A stretch of DNA of 57,133 nt, from the NCBI GenBank assembly GCA_045588485.1, contig JAZNEI010000049.1, positions 1 to 57,133 on the forward strand, read 5' to 3'. Both the position numbers and the translations under genes were made by a program. The notes under the pieces were generated by a model. It was not told where the DNA came from, did no database searches, and was given only the letters and a program-made list of their open reading frames with translations. Origin of the DNA: HGM04593 sp045588485 (lineage in GTDB: Bacteria; Bacteroidota; Bacteroidia; Bacteroidales; Bacteroidaceae). Below, piece after piece: positions 41,654-49,620 of the stretch; the first letter of the stretch is position 1; every line of letters begins with the position of its first letter.

Positions 41654-43783
41654 TTAGAAATAAAGGTATCTGTTGTCCTCAACATTTGCCTTCTCGTAAA
41701 GGTCGTTGAAGAAAATGCCTGCATTGCGACGACCAATTGACTTTAGTGTTGCCTGCTCGGTCTCGGCATTGAACTCGCGACCACCCTTATTAACCGACAG
41801 CAGCTTGATAACGTAAACACCGTTGTCGCCCTTGATTGGTGCGCTTACCTCGCCGGGCTGCAACTTTGTAACAGCTGAACTGATGGCGGGCTCGTTTGCA
41901 GAGATTGATTTAACGAATGTGGGAGAGGCAAAGCTGATGCGCTCGGCAACGTCTGACTTGACACCTGCTACATTTGCAAGCTCGTCGAAGTTCTTACCCT
42001 TGATGTCGTTCATAATCTTATCGGCCTTCTTATCCTTGATAGCCTTTGCACGAATGATGAAACCAAGCTTGTCCATTGAGGTGAAGCCCTTCTCGTTGAT
42101 GCCTGTGAGTGCTACAACAAGGAGTGTGTTATTGTCGCCACACTCGTAAAGAGGTGATACGTCACCAACATTTGCCTCGTTGAATATCCAACGGATAGCT
42201 TTGCGAGTATCTGAAATCTGTGCAATATTGTGCGAGGTGTTAAACAGACGATTCTGTGTAAGTACGCGATAGCCGTCGTAGTCTTCTACGTTCTTCTCAA
42301 GGTCCTCGATGTTTTTGCAAGATGCTACATACTGGCTGAACTTGTTATATGCGTCGGCGTATGTTTCGCTGCTGAATTCTACGGTGCGCTTGATTACAGC
42401 TGCATTATATTTCTCGACAGGATTCTTTGTTGCAATAACCTGATAAATCATGGTTGCACCATTATCCAGAGAAAGAATTTTGTACTCGCCTTTTTTGCCA
42501 TTGAGAATTGAACTAATGAGTGTCAAATCGTTTCCTTGAATGGGAGCGCCCTCGTACATAGCCGATGTGAGCCACAATGAATCGTTATTCTCCTGACCAT
42601 ACTTTGCTGCAATCTCTTTGAAGTTACCACCTTTCTTAAGTACATTCAAAAGACTGTCGGCAAGTGCTGTACTCTTTTCGGGAGTTTCAGCAACTACGGG
42701 AAGTACACGGTAGAGTACAGAGTCGGCAACAGTCGTCTTGCCAAGGCTCTTGAATACTGTGTAGCTGTTGTCTGTGGGGTTGTAGATGGGACCTACTACC
42801 TCGTTAACCTTAACTGAGTCGAGACGCAGACGAACCTCCTCGGGGAAGCTGGTCTTTGCCCATGCAAGCTCGCTGTAGGGAACGTCGCTGCCTGCTGCAC
42901 GTACGATGCTTGCATAGTCGCTCTCCTGTGAGAGTGTATTTACCTGCTCGGCAAGTTCGTTGCGCAGTGCATCGTGGTCCTGCTTGCTGGGTACTACTGT
43001 AACGCTTACATACTTGATGTCGCGGCTCTGCTCACGCTCCTTGTAGAGCTGCTTCTCGCTCTCGTATGCTGCCTTCAACTCTTTGTCGCCTACGTTCACT
43101 GTAGAATCGGCAATAGCAGAGTAGGGGAATGCCTTAATCTCGGCATTGTAGGTTACGTTGCTTGCGTTGAAGCTGTTCTCGGCTACTAGGGGGTTCGAGA
43201 TAAATGAGTTTGTGATAAGTGCTTGATATTTCTCGGCTAAAAGGTTGGCTTTGATTGTCTTCTCGATGAAACGCCAGTAGTCGTATGTGGGCTTCATCTG
43301 CTGAACAAACTCGAAGTTATCCTTGTTTTTGTCATAATCAGCAAGGAAACCATTGAGGATGTCAATGTCGAACTGTCCTTGTGTGTTGCGGAAAGGAGTC
43401 TGCTGCAATAAAGGAAGCTTACCTTCTGAAACGATAGCCAAAATCTCGGCATCGGATACTGTAAGACCAATCTTGTCTGCCTCTTTTTTGATAATCTTGT
43501 TCTGGAGATACTCGCCCCATACCTGATCCTTAAGCTGGTTCTGCTCTGCATCACTCATAGGAGCACCACCTCTTACATACTGCATTACTGTTGAGTACTC
43601 CTCATAGAGTTCTTGGAATTCGGCTGCTGAAACCTCTTCTCCGTTAATGCTACCTACTGCCTGTGCACCCTGAGGCGATTGGAATATTCTCAATGCATCG
43701 CCTGCGATGAATGCTAATAGCGCAATACCCACAAAGATTAAAAGTAGGGGGCCGGCATTGCGCAGATTCTGTAATGTTGCCAT
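41654..43783 (-). CDS. PpiD/SurA-like periplasmic peptidyl-prolyl isomerase
   Basis: 709 aa. An N-terminal TM anchor (GPLLLIFVGIALLAFIAGDAL, residues about 11-32) with the bulk in the periplasm, as in PpiD. A SurA_N-type chaperone region covers about residues 35-240. A parvulin-like domain (about 345-460) includes SVLYRVLPVV and GGNFKEIAAKYGQENNDS, but it is divergent, so isomerase activity is doubtful. It helps fold exported proteins. A -7 box TATCTTTG at 43827-43834 suggests its own transcription start. Confidence 0.88.
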   Translation of the reverse strand: MATLQNLRNAGPLLLIFVGIALLAFIAGDALRIFQSPQGAQAVGSINGEEVSAAEFQELYEEYSTVMQYVRGGAPMSDAEQNQLKDQVWGEYLQNKIIKKEADKIGLTVSDAEILAIVSEGKLPLLQQTPFRNTQGQFDIDILNGFLADYDKNKDNFEFVQQMKPTYDYWRFIEKTIKANLLAEKYQALITNSFISNPLVAENSFNASNVTYNAEIKAFPYSAIADSTVNVGDKELKAAYESEKQLYKEREQSRDIKYVSVTVVPSKQDHDALRNELAEQVNTLSQESDYASIVRAAGSDVPYSELAWAKTSFPEEVRLRLDSVKVNEVVGPIYNPTDNSYTVFKSLGKTTVADSVLYRVLPVVAETPEKSTALADSLLNVLKKGGNFKEIAAKYGQENNDSLWLTSAMYEGAPIQGNDLTLISSILNGKKGEYKILSLDNGATMIYQVIATKNPVEKYNAAVIKRTVEFSSETYADAYNKFSQYVASCKNIEDLEKNVEDYDGYRVLTQNRLFNTSHNIAQISDTRKAIRWIFNEANVGDVSPLYECGDNNTLLVVALTGINEKGFTSMDKLGFIIRAKAIKDKKADKIMNDIKGKNFDELANVAGVKSDVAERISFASPTFVKSISANEPAISSAVTKLQPGEVSAPIKGDNGVYVIKLLSVNKGGREFNAETEQATLKSIGRRNAGIFFNDLYEKANVEDNRYLYF

Positions 43784-43826
43784 AGTCGTTTTATGTTTTA
43801 AATTTTTAGTTTACAATCAAACGCGG

Positions 43827-43834
43827 CAAAGATA
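43827..43834 (-). promoter_or_regulatory. -7 box for the PpiD-like gene
   Basis: Minus-strand TATCTTTG matches TAnnTTTG 44 bp before the ATG; the -33 half is not evident. Confidence 0.45.
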
Positions 43835-44042
43835 CAAAATTGCTTTTGATTTTTAGGTATATTAATGTGAAAAAGTTGTACTTTTTATGGCTGTTTATTA
43901 CTGTTTTTCTCTTAAAGGTGCATCTTTTATGTATAAAACAAATCAGAATCGCTCATATTTGCAACTATATGTTAGACTTTTATTCATATTTCTTTTTTCT
44001 TGAATATGAAGAGTGTTAGTCCCAATCTAAGTATTGTCTATA

Positions 44043-44077
44043 AATTAGAGTGTTGGGAAATTCCCAACACTCTAATT
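44043..44077 (-). terminator. 17-bp perfect inverted repeat after corC-like gene
   Basis: AATTAGAGTGTTGGGAA (44043-44059) and TTCCCAACACTCTAATT (44061-44077) around one base. Located 13 bp beyond the stop of the CNNM/CorC gene; T-tract moderate. Confidence 0.65.
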
Positions 44078-44089
44078 CTATTAAAAATT

Positions 44090-45367
44090 TTATTCTTTTT
44101 TCTCCTCTATGACTTTTAGTTTTACTAAATCTATCCTCATACTTCGTTGCTTAATTGTCTGTATGCTGTAGTTACCTATTGTTATTGTCTCGTTAAGTTG
44201 AGGGAAACGTTGGTGGTGCGAAAGAATATACCCTCCAAGAGTCTGATACTCATCCGATTCAGGAATATCAAGACCAAACATCTCGTTTATGCGCTCGACC
44301 TCGAGGCGGCCCGAAAGCATATACTCGTTATTGCCAAGAGACTTAGCTGTGTGGTTGGTATTGTCGTGCTCGTCCTCTATCTCACCGATAATCTCTTCGA
44401 GAAGGTCTTCGAGCGATATAATGCCCGATGTTCCACCGAACTCATCGACAACCACTGCAAGAGATTTCTTCTGCTGCATAAGTGTGCGCAAGAGTTTCTG
44501 TGCCGATAGTGTCTCGGGGACAATGGGCATCTTGCAGATGCGTTGCTGCCAATGTTCGCTGCTGCGGAAAAGTTCCGAGGAGTGTATGTAGCCGATGATA
44601 TTGTCAATGTTGTCTTTGTATACAATAATCTTTGAGTGTCCCGACTCGATGAACATAGATTTAAGTTCTTCGAGTGTGGCTGTTACTTCGAGTGCGTATA
44701 TCTCGGTGCGAGGAACAAAACAGTCGCGTACTTTTATGTCGGAGAAGTCGAGTACATTCTGGAATATTCTTACATCGTTGTCAATCTCCTCCGCTTCCAT
44801 CTTTGCATTATCAATACTGCTTTGGATGAGGTTATTCAACTCGGTCTTGCTGAATGTGTTATCGCGTGCCTCTTTGTTGATACGTATGTTGAAAATACGT
44901 AGCACAAGACAGGATAGCCAGGTGGTAAAGCGTGCGAGAGGGTAGAGCAGTATGTATATCGGATACATTATAAGCGCAAAGCGTTTGAGTGCTCCGTTCG
45001 GGTTTATACGGAAGATGGCTTTGGGTACAAACTCTCCTGTAAAGATTATTATTATCGTTGATATCAATGTCTCGAGGAAAAGACGAAGACCTGTAGAGTC
45101 GGTGATACCCGATAGGATGGTTGCATTCAATAGCTTTGCCATAAGCATACCATATATGACAAGAACGATATTGTTTCCTACTAGCAGACTCGATACAAAG
45201 TTGTTGCTGTTTGAATAAAACCTGTCTATGGCAAAGGAGGTAATGGTGCGGTTGTTCATGTCTATGCCCATCAATAGCTTGTTGGACGCAACAAACGCTA
45301 TCTCCATTCCCGAAAACAGGGCCGAGAAAAGTATTACTACTATAAGTAAAAGTATGGTTGTTATCAT
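44090..45367 (-). CDS. CNNM/CorC-family hemolysin-like membrane protein
   Basis: 425 aa. Residues about 1-190 form the DUF21/CNNM transmembrane domain (LLLIVVILFSALFSGMEIAF). A CBS pair follows (about 205-335: DIKVRDCFVPRTEIYAL, SLAVVVDEFGGTSGIISLEDLLEE) and the CorC_HlyC domain ends the protein (YMLSGRLEVERINEMFGLDI). Members export Mg2+ or other divalent cations. It follows lptC by 2 bp. Confidence 0.93.
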   Translation of the reverse strand: MITTILLLIVVILFSALFSGMEIAFVASNKLLMGIDMNNRTITSFAIDRFYSNSNNFVSSLLVGNNIVLVIYGMLMAKLLNATILSGITDSTGLRLFLETLISTIIIIFTGEFVPKAIFRINPNGALKRFALIMYPIYILLYPLARFTTWLSCLVLRIFNIRINKEARDNTFSKTELNNLIQSSIDNAKMEAEEIDNDVRIFQNVLDFSDIKVRDCFVPRTEIYALEVTATLEELKSMFIESGHSKIIVYKDNIDNIIGYIHSSELFRSSEHWQQRICKMPIVPETLSAQKLLRTLMQQKKSLAVVVDEFGGTSGIISLEDLLEEIIGEIEDEHDNTNHTAKSLGNNEYMLSGRLEVERINEMFGLDIPESDEYQTLGGYILSHHQRFPQLNETITIGNYSIQTIKQRSMRIDLVKLKVIEEKKE

Positions 45368-45369
45368 AG

Positions 45370-45960
45370 TTATTTAAAATCCTCAATGGGGTAGATTCCT
45401 GTAGTATTCAGTATCTCCCATACTGTAAGGTTCTGATTCGATGTGAATCCTATTCCTTCGGTAACTTGGTCGTCTTGCTCTATCCTTATGGGGGCATCGG
45501 AATATATGCGTTCGGTTTCGCTGCTCCAAAAGAGCTTGCTGGTAAAGATTCGTTCGTTCTTTATTGTATGTACCTGTACATTGCCAAACAGTTGCCAAAG
45601 CCCAAGTTTATCGTAATAGTAGGCTGTGTCGCTGCGCAGGGTGGTCTCGATATTCATACTGTCATCGTATTGCTCAAGGTATATGCCTTTTTCGAAGGCC
45701 CAATACGATGGGTTGCGCTTGTCGTACATCAGCCACTCTTCGGCCTCGACCTTGTAGCTTATGCGTCCCGAGTCGCTTATAAGGGTGTTTACACCGTATG
45801 TGCTCATGAAGGCAATGGAGTCCGATTCGCCATTGTCTGTGACGGTGATTTTCTTCTCTTCGCTGCACGAGAAAAGAAAAAATAGTACAACTATCGCGGT
45901 GAAAGCGATAGTTGTACTGTGGTTTTTGTTGCTTTTTTTAGCGGATTGTTGTTGTCTCAT
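45370..45960 (-). CDS. lptC: LPS export protein LptC
   Basis: 196 aa. N-terminal TM or signal segment (TTIAFTAIVVLFFLFSCS) precedes a beta-jellyroll domain with FEKGIYLEQYDDSMNIETTL and GNVQVHTIKNERIFTSKLFW, typical of Bacteroidota LptC. It bridges the inner-membrane LptBFG extractor and LptA on the way to the outer membrane. It overlaps the TPR gene before it by 23 bp and abuts the CorC-like gene after it. Confidence 0.85.
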   Translation of the reverse strand: MRQQQSAKKSNKNHSTTIAFTAIVVLFFLFSCSEEKKITVTDNGESDSIAFMSTYGVNTLISDSGRISYKVEAEEWLMYDKRNPSYWAFEKGIYLEQYDDSMNIETTLRSDTAYYYDKLGLWQLFGNVQVHTIKNERIFTSKLFWSSETERIYSDAPIRIEQDDQVTEGIGFTSNQNLTVWEILNTTGIYPIEDFK

Positions 45961-47368
45961 TTATCCAGCCGCCAATGGTTATGCTCTTACCCTTGCTGTA
46001 ACCTCTCATGAAAAGCTCGTCGGTGGGAGGTGTGTAGTTTGAGTACTGTGAAATGAGCTTGTTTGCCTGGTCTTTAACTGTGGGGTCTACTGCCTTTGCA
46101 CGGTTCAGCTTGTCGATGGCTGCGTAGTAGGCACAACCGTTGAGGACTTTATCGTCGTTCCAGTTGGGGGCCGATGCGTAGCACTGTGCAATAAGGATAT
46201 AGGGATCGCCAAACTTAGAGTTCAAGGCAATTGCCTTACGTGCATACTCACGTGCCTTTGCGGGCTGCTTGATGCTGAGGTAGATAGCACCTACCTTATA
46301 GCACATATCGGCCTTGTTGGTGGCACTGGTCTCAAGCTCGATAGCCTGGTTGAAAAGCTCCATTGCTTTCTCTATCTCGCCCTTCTTGAAGTAACGGTAA
46401 CCGCAACCCATGGCAGCCTTAGATGTAGGCTCAATGGCAAGAGCATACTCTGATGCTGCAAGGTATGCATCCTGATTTGTACACTTCAGCATACTCATAA
46501 GTGCAATAACTTTGTTGAGATACTCGATATTACCTTTGTTCTCCTCGATTTTAGGAGCGTAGATTTTCTCGAGGTCGTCGCAAGATGCTGCACCGCTGTT
46601 GATGAAATAACCGTCGATATTGCTACGTGCAATACGTGCTGCGTCGATCATCTTGCCGTAACCGTCTGCGCGTACACTGTCCTTGGGGTCCATAAGCTCC
46701 TTGTAGCGGTTGTTGTAGTACTCGATACGCTCGTTGTACTTGTCGAGTACGTCAACGATATAAACCGATGCGTCGAGGTAGTCCTGAATAACCTGCTCGC
46801 CGTGACCTGCGGGGTCTTTCTTGTACTTCTGAGCCGAAATCTTCATAAGGTTCTGTGTAACGATATACTCCGACTCGCCCTTCTCGGCTGTTACCGACTC
46901 GCGCAACATTTTGTATGCCTCGTCGAGTGATGCTTTGGGAACAAAACGGATGTAATCGAGAGCCTTCTTTCCAAGTGTGTTACCTACCGAGAGCTTACTC
47001 TTTGTAATCTCCTGCAGTTTGTCCATGTATTTAATCTGCTGGTCATACACTGCCATAAGCTCGTTGATGTAGTCGAGCTTCTTCTGCTCGTCCTGCTCTT
47101 TTGCAATAAGACCCTTAAGAATCTTTACACCGTTTGTGTATGTATCTACACGTGCAACAGGATACTTTGTGAAAAGCTCTTTCCATGCTGTATAAGCTGT
47201 CTCGAAACTGCTGTTCTTGACATTTACGTTACAATTACTGATTAATTGGATACAGTTGATACTGTCCTCGCCAACACCGAAGCGGTTGTTGTTGTCGATA
47301 CCGTTAATCTGCGCCGAGGCACCAATGGCTGCCGCAGCAAACAAAATTGATAAAATTCTTTTTTTCAT
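45938..47368 (-). CDS. Secreted TPR protein
   Basis: 476 aa. Signal peptide MKKRILSILFAAAAIGASAQ. Mostly helical, with TPR-like units in the second half (KAAMGCGYRYFKKGEIEKAM, KADMCYKVGAIYLSIKQPAK). Middle residues 100-250 form long charged helices. The C-terminal Asn/Pro-rich tail ends in WINETTTIR. Conserved next to the barrel gene and lptC in Bacteroidales, as far as I know, without a defined function. Both neighbours are envelope genes, so a periplasmic scaffold is a fair guess. Confidence 0.75.
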   Translation of the reverse strand: MKKRILSILFAAAAIGASAQINGIDNNNRFGVGEDSINCIQLISNCNVNVKNSSFETAYTAWKELFTKYPVARVDTYTNGVKILKGLIAKEQDEQKKLDYINELMAVYDQQIKYMDKLQEITKSKLSVGNTLGKKALDYIRFVPKASLDEAYKMLRESVTAEKGESEYIVTQNLMKISAQKYKKDPAGHGEQVIQDYLDASVYIVDVLDKYNERIEYYNNRYKELMDPKDSVRADGYGKMIDAARIARSNIDGYFINSGAASCDDLEKIYAPKIEENKGNIEYLNKVIALMSMLKCTNQDAYLAASEYALAIEPTSKAAMGCGYRYFKKGEIEKAMELFNQAIELETSATNKADMCYKVGAIYLSIKQPAKAREYARKAIALNSKFGDPYILIAQCYASAPNWNDDKVLNGCAYYAAIDKLNRAKAVDPTVKDQANKLISQYSNYTPPTDELFMRGYSKGKSITIGGWINETTTIR

Positions 47369-47387
47369 TTTTCTCTTCTGTATTATA

Positions 47388-48668
47388 TTATTCTACTTTC
47401 ATCTTTGCAAACCAACCCTCGTTGAATGTTATTCCGAGGTTTATTCTCAAACAAGTCTCTGCTATCATTCCCGAACTCTTCGGCTCCATGCGAATTACTT
47501 GTCCCGATATGTGAATCATAGACATTCGCATGTTGTATTTGTTGGCAAAAGGTATTGAGAAACCGGCACTTACACCAAATTCGTCACATCCTTTATTACC
47601 GTTGACCTCGGTATAGGGCTGGGCATAATATACTCCTGCGCGATAATACATTCTCTTTAGAATGTTTCTTGATATCTTGTTGGGCGAATACTCCATACCT
47701 AATGAAATCTTACTGCGGTCGAGACCTTTATCCTCGCCAAAGAAATCAGAGGTACTCCATGTTTGGTAGGTATAATCGAATCCAAATTTCCAATGGTTCT
47801 TCAAATTGTAAAGGGCACCGAAACCGAAAGTGTGGGGCAGGCTGAATCCGTTTGCAATAAACGATGTATCGCTAACCTGAATGCTACCATTCTGTAGCGT
47901 CTGCTCAATTACTTGTGCATCGGCATTGAGGTCGTGTCCCAATGAATAAACAAGTCCTAATGTCAGACCATGTCCCTTGCCGAGTACCATATCATACTGT
48001 GCACCGAGGTCTACTTTGTAGCTTGAAACGTCGATGTTGTAGTATCGCGCTCTGTTGCGTATTGAGGTATCGTCGAATGTAGAGCCTACTTTGTGTGATA
48101 TATCACCGTATATATATGAAGCACTGACACCAACTGCAAGATTGGGAATGGGCGACCAACCCAGCGCTACAAAAGGCTGATATATACCGCCTGTTCCGCT
48201 GTAACTGTTGGTGCTTGATGTGTTGTTGCCAACCTCGCTGTCTACATTTATGTTACGGCTGCTGAACGAGTATCCGACATTGGAGTAGGGGAGAACACCA
48301 AAGCTCATTCCCAAACCGTTACGGATACGGTATTTCATTGCAATGTAGTCGAAACTGCCGTTGTGGGCATTTATCTTTTGTCCGTTCTCCTTGAAATTGA
48401 CATTCTGCAATGAGAATCCTGCCTCGAAAAGCATCGTCAAAGTATCGGCCTGTGCAAGTGATGCTGGATTGAGCAGGTTTATGAACTTGGTATCGCGAAG
48501 TGCATAGCCCAATCCTCCCATCTGACGGTTTATTGCCAGATTCTGGTCGCTCAGTGTTCCAAGGCCGAAACGGGAATATGGCGAGTTTACACCATTGTCG
48601 GCAAACAGCGCCACAGCCATCATAAAGACCGAGAGTAACGATAGTAGTCTTTTATTATTTATTGCCAT
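47388..48668 (-). CDS. FadL/PorV-like outer-membrane barrel protein
   Basis: 426 aa. Signal peptide (MAVALFAD), then NSPYSRFGLGTL, a motif common at the mature N-terminus of Bacteroidota barrel proteins, and GGLGYALRDTKFINLLNPAS, which resembles the FadL-fold hatch. The rest alternates strands and loops (GVSASYIYGDISHKVGS, MRMSMIHISGQVIRME). It is probably an outer-membrane channel or transporter of hydrophobic compounds. It starts 2 bp after coaX. Confidence 0.75.
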   Translation of the reverse strand: MAINNKRLLSLLSVFMMAVALFADNGVNSPYSRFGLGTLSDQNLAINRQMGGLGYALRDTKFINLLNPASLAQADTLTMLFEAGFSLQNVNFKENGQKINAHNGSFDYIAMKYRIRNGLGMSFGVLPYSNVGYSFSSRNINVDSEVGNNTSSTNSYSGTGGIYQPFVALGWSPIPNLAVGVSASYIYGDISHKVGSTFDDTSIRNRARYYNIDVSSYKVDLGAQYDMVLGKGHGLTLGLVYSLGHDLNADAQVIEQTLQNGSIQVSDTSFIANGFSLPHTFGFGALYNLKNHWKFGFDYTYQTWSTSDFFGEDKGLDRSKISLGMEYSPNKISRNILKRMYYRAGVYYAQPYTEVNGNKGCDEFGVSAGFSIPFANKYNMRMSMIHISGQVIRMEPKSSGMIAETCLRINLGITFNEGWFAKMKVE

Positions 48669-48670
48669 AT

Positions 48671-49396
48671 TCAGCTTATATTCTCTTTTAAAATATGTTT
48701 AAGCCCCTTTGCTACTAAGAATTTGTCTGCAAAGATGGGACTTTTTATCTTATCAATCAATATTTTTTCGTCGCCACCCGTTAAAAAAACCAAAACATCG
48801 GGAAAAACTTCCTTTATTTCGGAAATGTAGCCGTCAATTTCGTGACAGATACCGCGTATTACACCGCTGCGGATGGCTGTCTCGGTGTCGTAGCCGAATT
48901 TGGGAATATCACCCTCTTTTTCTACTTGTGGCAGGCGGCTTGTCTGCTTGTGCAGTGCGGTGAGGCGCATCTTTACTCCCGGAGAGATATTTCCTCCAAG
49001 AAAATGACCTTTGCCGTCGACTAGGTCAATGGTAATGGCGCTACCGGCATCAATAACAAGTATATTGCGCCCGGGGGCCTGTTTCATTGCTCCAATGGCT
49101 GCAGCTAACCTGTCGGAACCAAGAGTCCCGGGTGTGCGATAGTCTATCTTAATAGGCATCGGGGTGCTGTTGTCGAACCATACAACATGCTGACAGGCGC
49201 TGTTTATTTGCTCTCTTGCATCATTGTCTATAGTGACTACCGATGAGACGATGATTCCATCAACATTATATTGGTCGGCATATTCGCGTATAAAATCGAA
49301 ACTGCCGCCTGAACGTCTGCCGTGTAGTATTATGCTCTCCTGACCGAAGAGAAAATATTTTGTGCTGTTGTTGCCGATGTCAATTATAAGATACAA
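48671..49396 (-). CDS. coaX: Type III pantothenate kinase
   Basis: First step of coenzyme A synthesis. 241 aa. Motifs LIIDIGNNSTKYFLF (PHOSPHATE 1), GTLGSDRLAAAIGA and LVIDAGSAITIDLVD with GGNISPGVKMR. I place the start at the TTG at 49396, giving (M)YLIIDIGNNS, the usual CoaX N-terminus. A longer frame begins at 49423, but that TTG is part of the -7 box (49421-49428). The only nearby ATG is out of frame and stops after six codons. TTG use here could lower expression. Confidence 0.88.
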   Translation of the reverse strand: MYLIIDIGNNSTKYFLFGQESIILHGRRSGGSFDFIREYADQYNVDGIIVSSVVTIDNDAREQINSACQHVVWFDNSTPMPIKIDYRTPGTLGSDRLAAAIGAMKQAPGRNILVIDAGSAITIDLVDGKGHFLGGNISPGVKMRLTALHKQTSRLPQVEKEGDIPKFGYDTETAIRSGVIRGICHEIDGYISEIKEVFPDVLVFLTGGDEKILIDKIKSPIFADKFLVAKGLKHILKENIS

Positions 49397-49420
49397 AATA
49401 TCATTTTTTGAAAATCCTCG

Positions 49421-49428
49421 CAAAGATA
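49421..49428 (-). promoter_or_regulatory. -7 box of the coaX operon
   Basis: Minus-strand TATCTTTG. Transcription would begin near 49414, about 18 nt before the TTG start. The -33 element is unclear. Confidence 0.45.
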
Positions 49429-49557
49429 GCTCAAATTATTTGTTTTTACGATATTTTCACTGTAAAAATAAGCAGTTGTCTGTTAATGTGCTATTTTGCA
49501 TTTTTATAAAACATGCCGGCATTGGCTTTTGAGTACCTTCTTTATTGGATGAATATG

Positions 49558-49588
49558 CTTGGCTTTCCATTATTTTTATCTATTTTTG
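49558..49588 (+). promoter_or_regulatory. Promoter of the GH89 operon
   Basis: TTG at 49559-49561, 19 nt, TATTTTTG at 49581-49588. Good consensus match, with start about 26 nt before the ATG at 49621. Confidence 0.6.
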
Positions 49589-49620
49589 CATCTTAATATA
49601 AATACTTTATATTTTATAAT

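Larger units (their letters stand above)
43784..44089. other. Gene-free region upstream of the PpiD-like gene
   Basis: 306 bp without a gene. It contains the -7 box at 43827-43834 (minus), an 8-bp hairpin TTCATATT/AATATGAA (43983-44010) and the 17-bp inverted repeat at 44043-44077. The remainder is A/T-rich with nothing I recognise. Confidence 0.6.
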
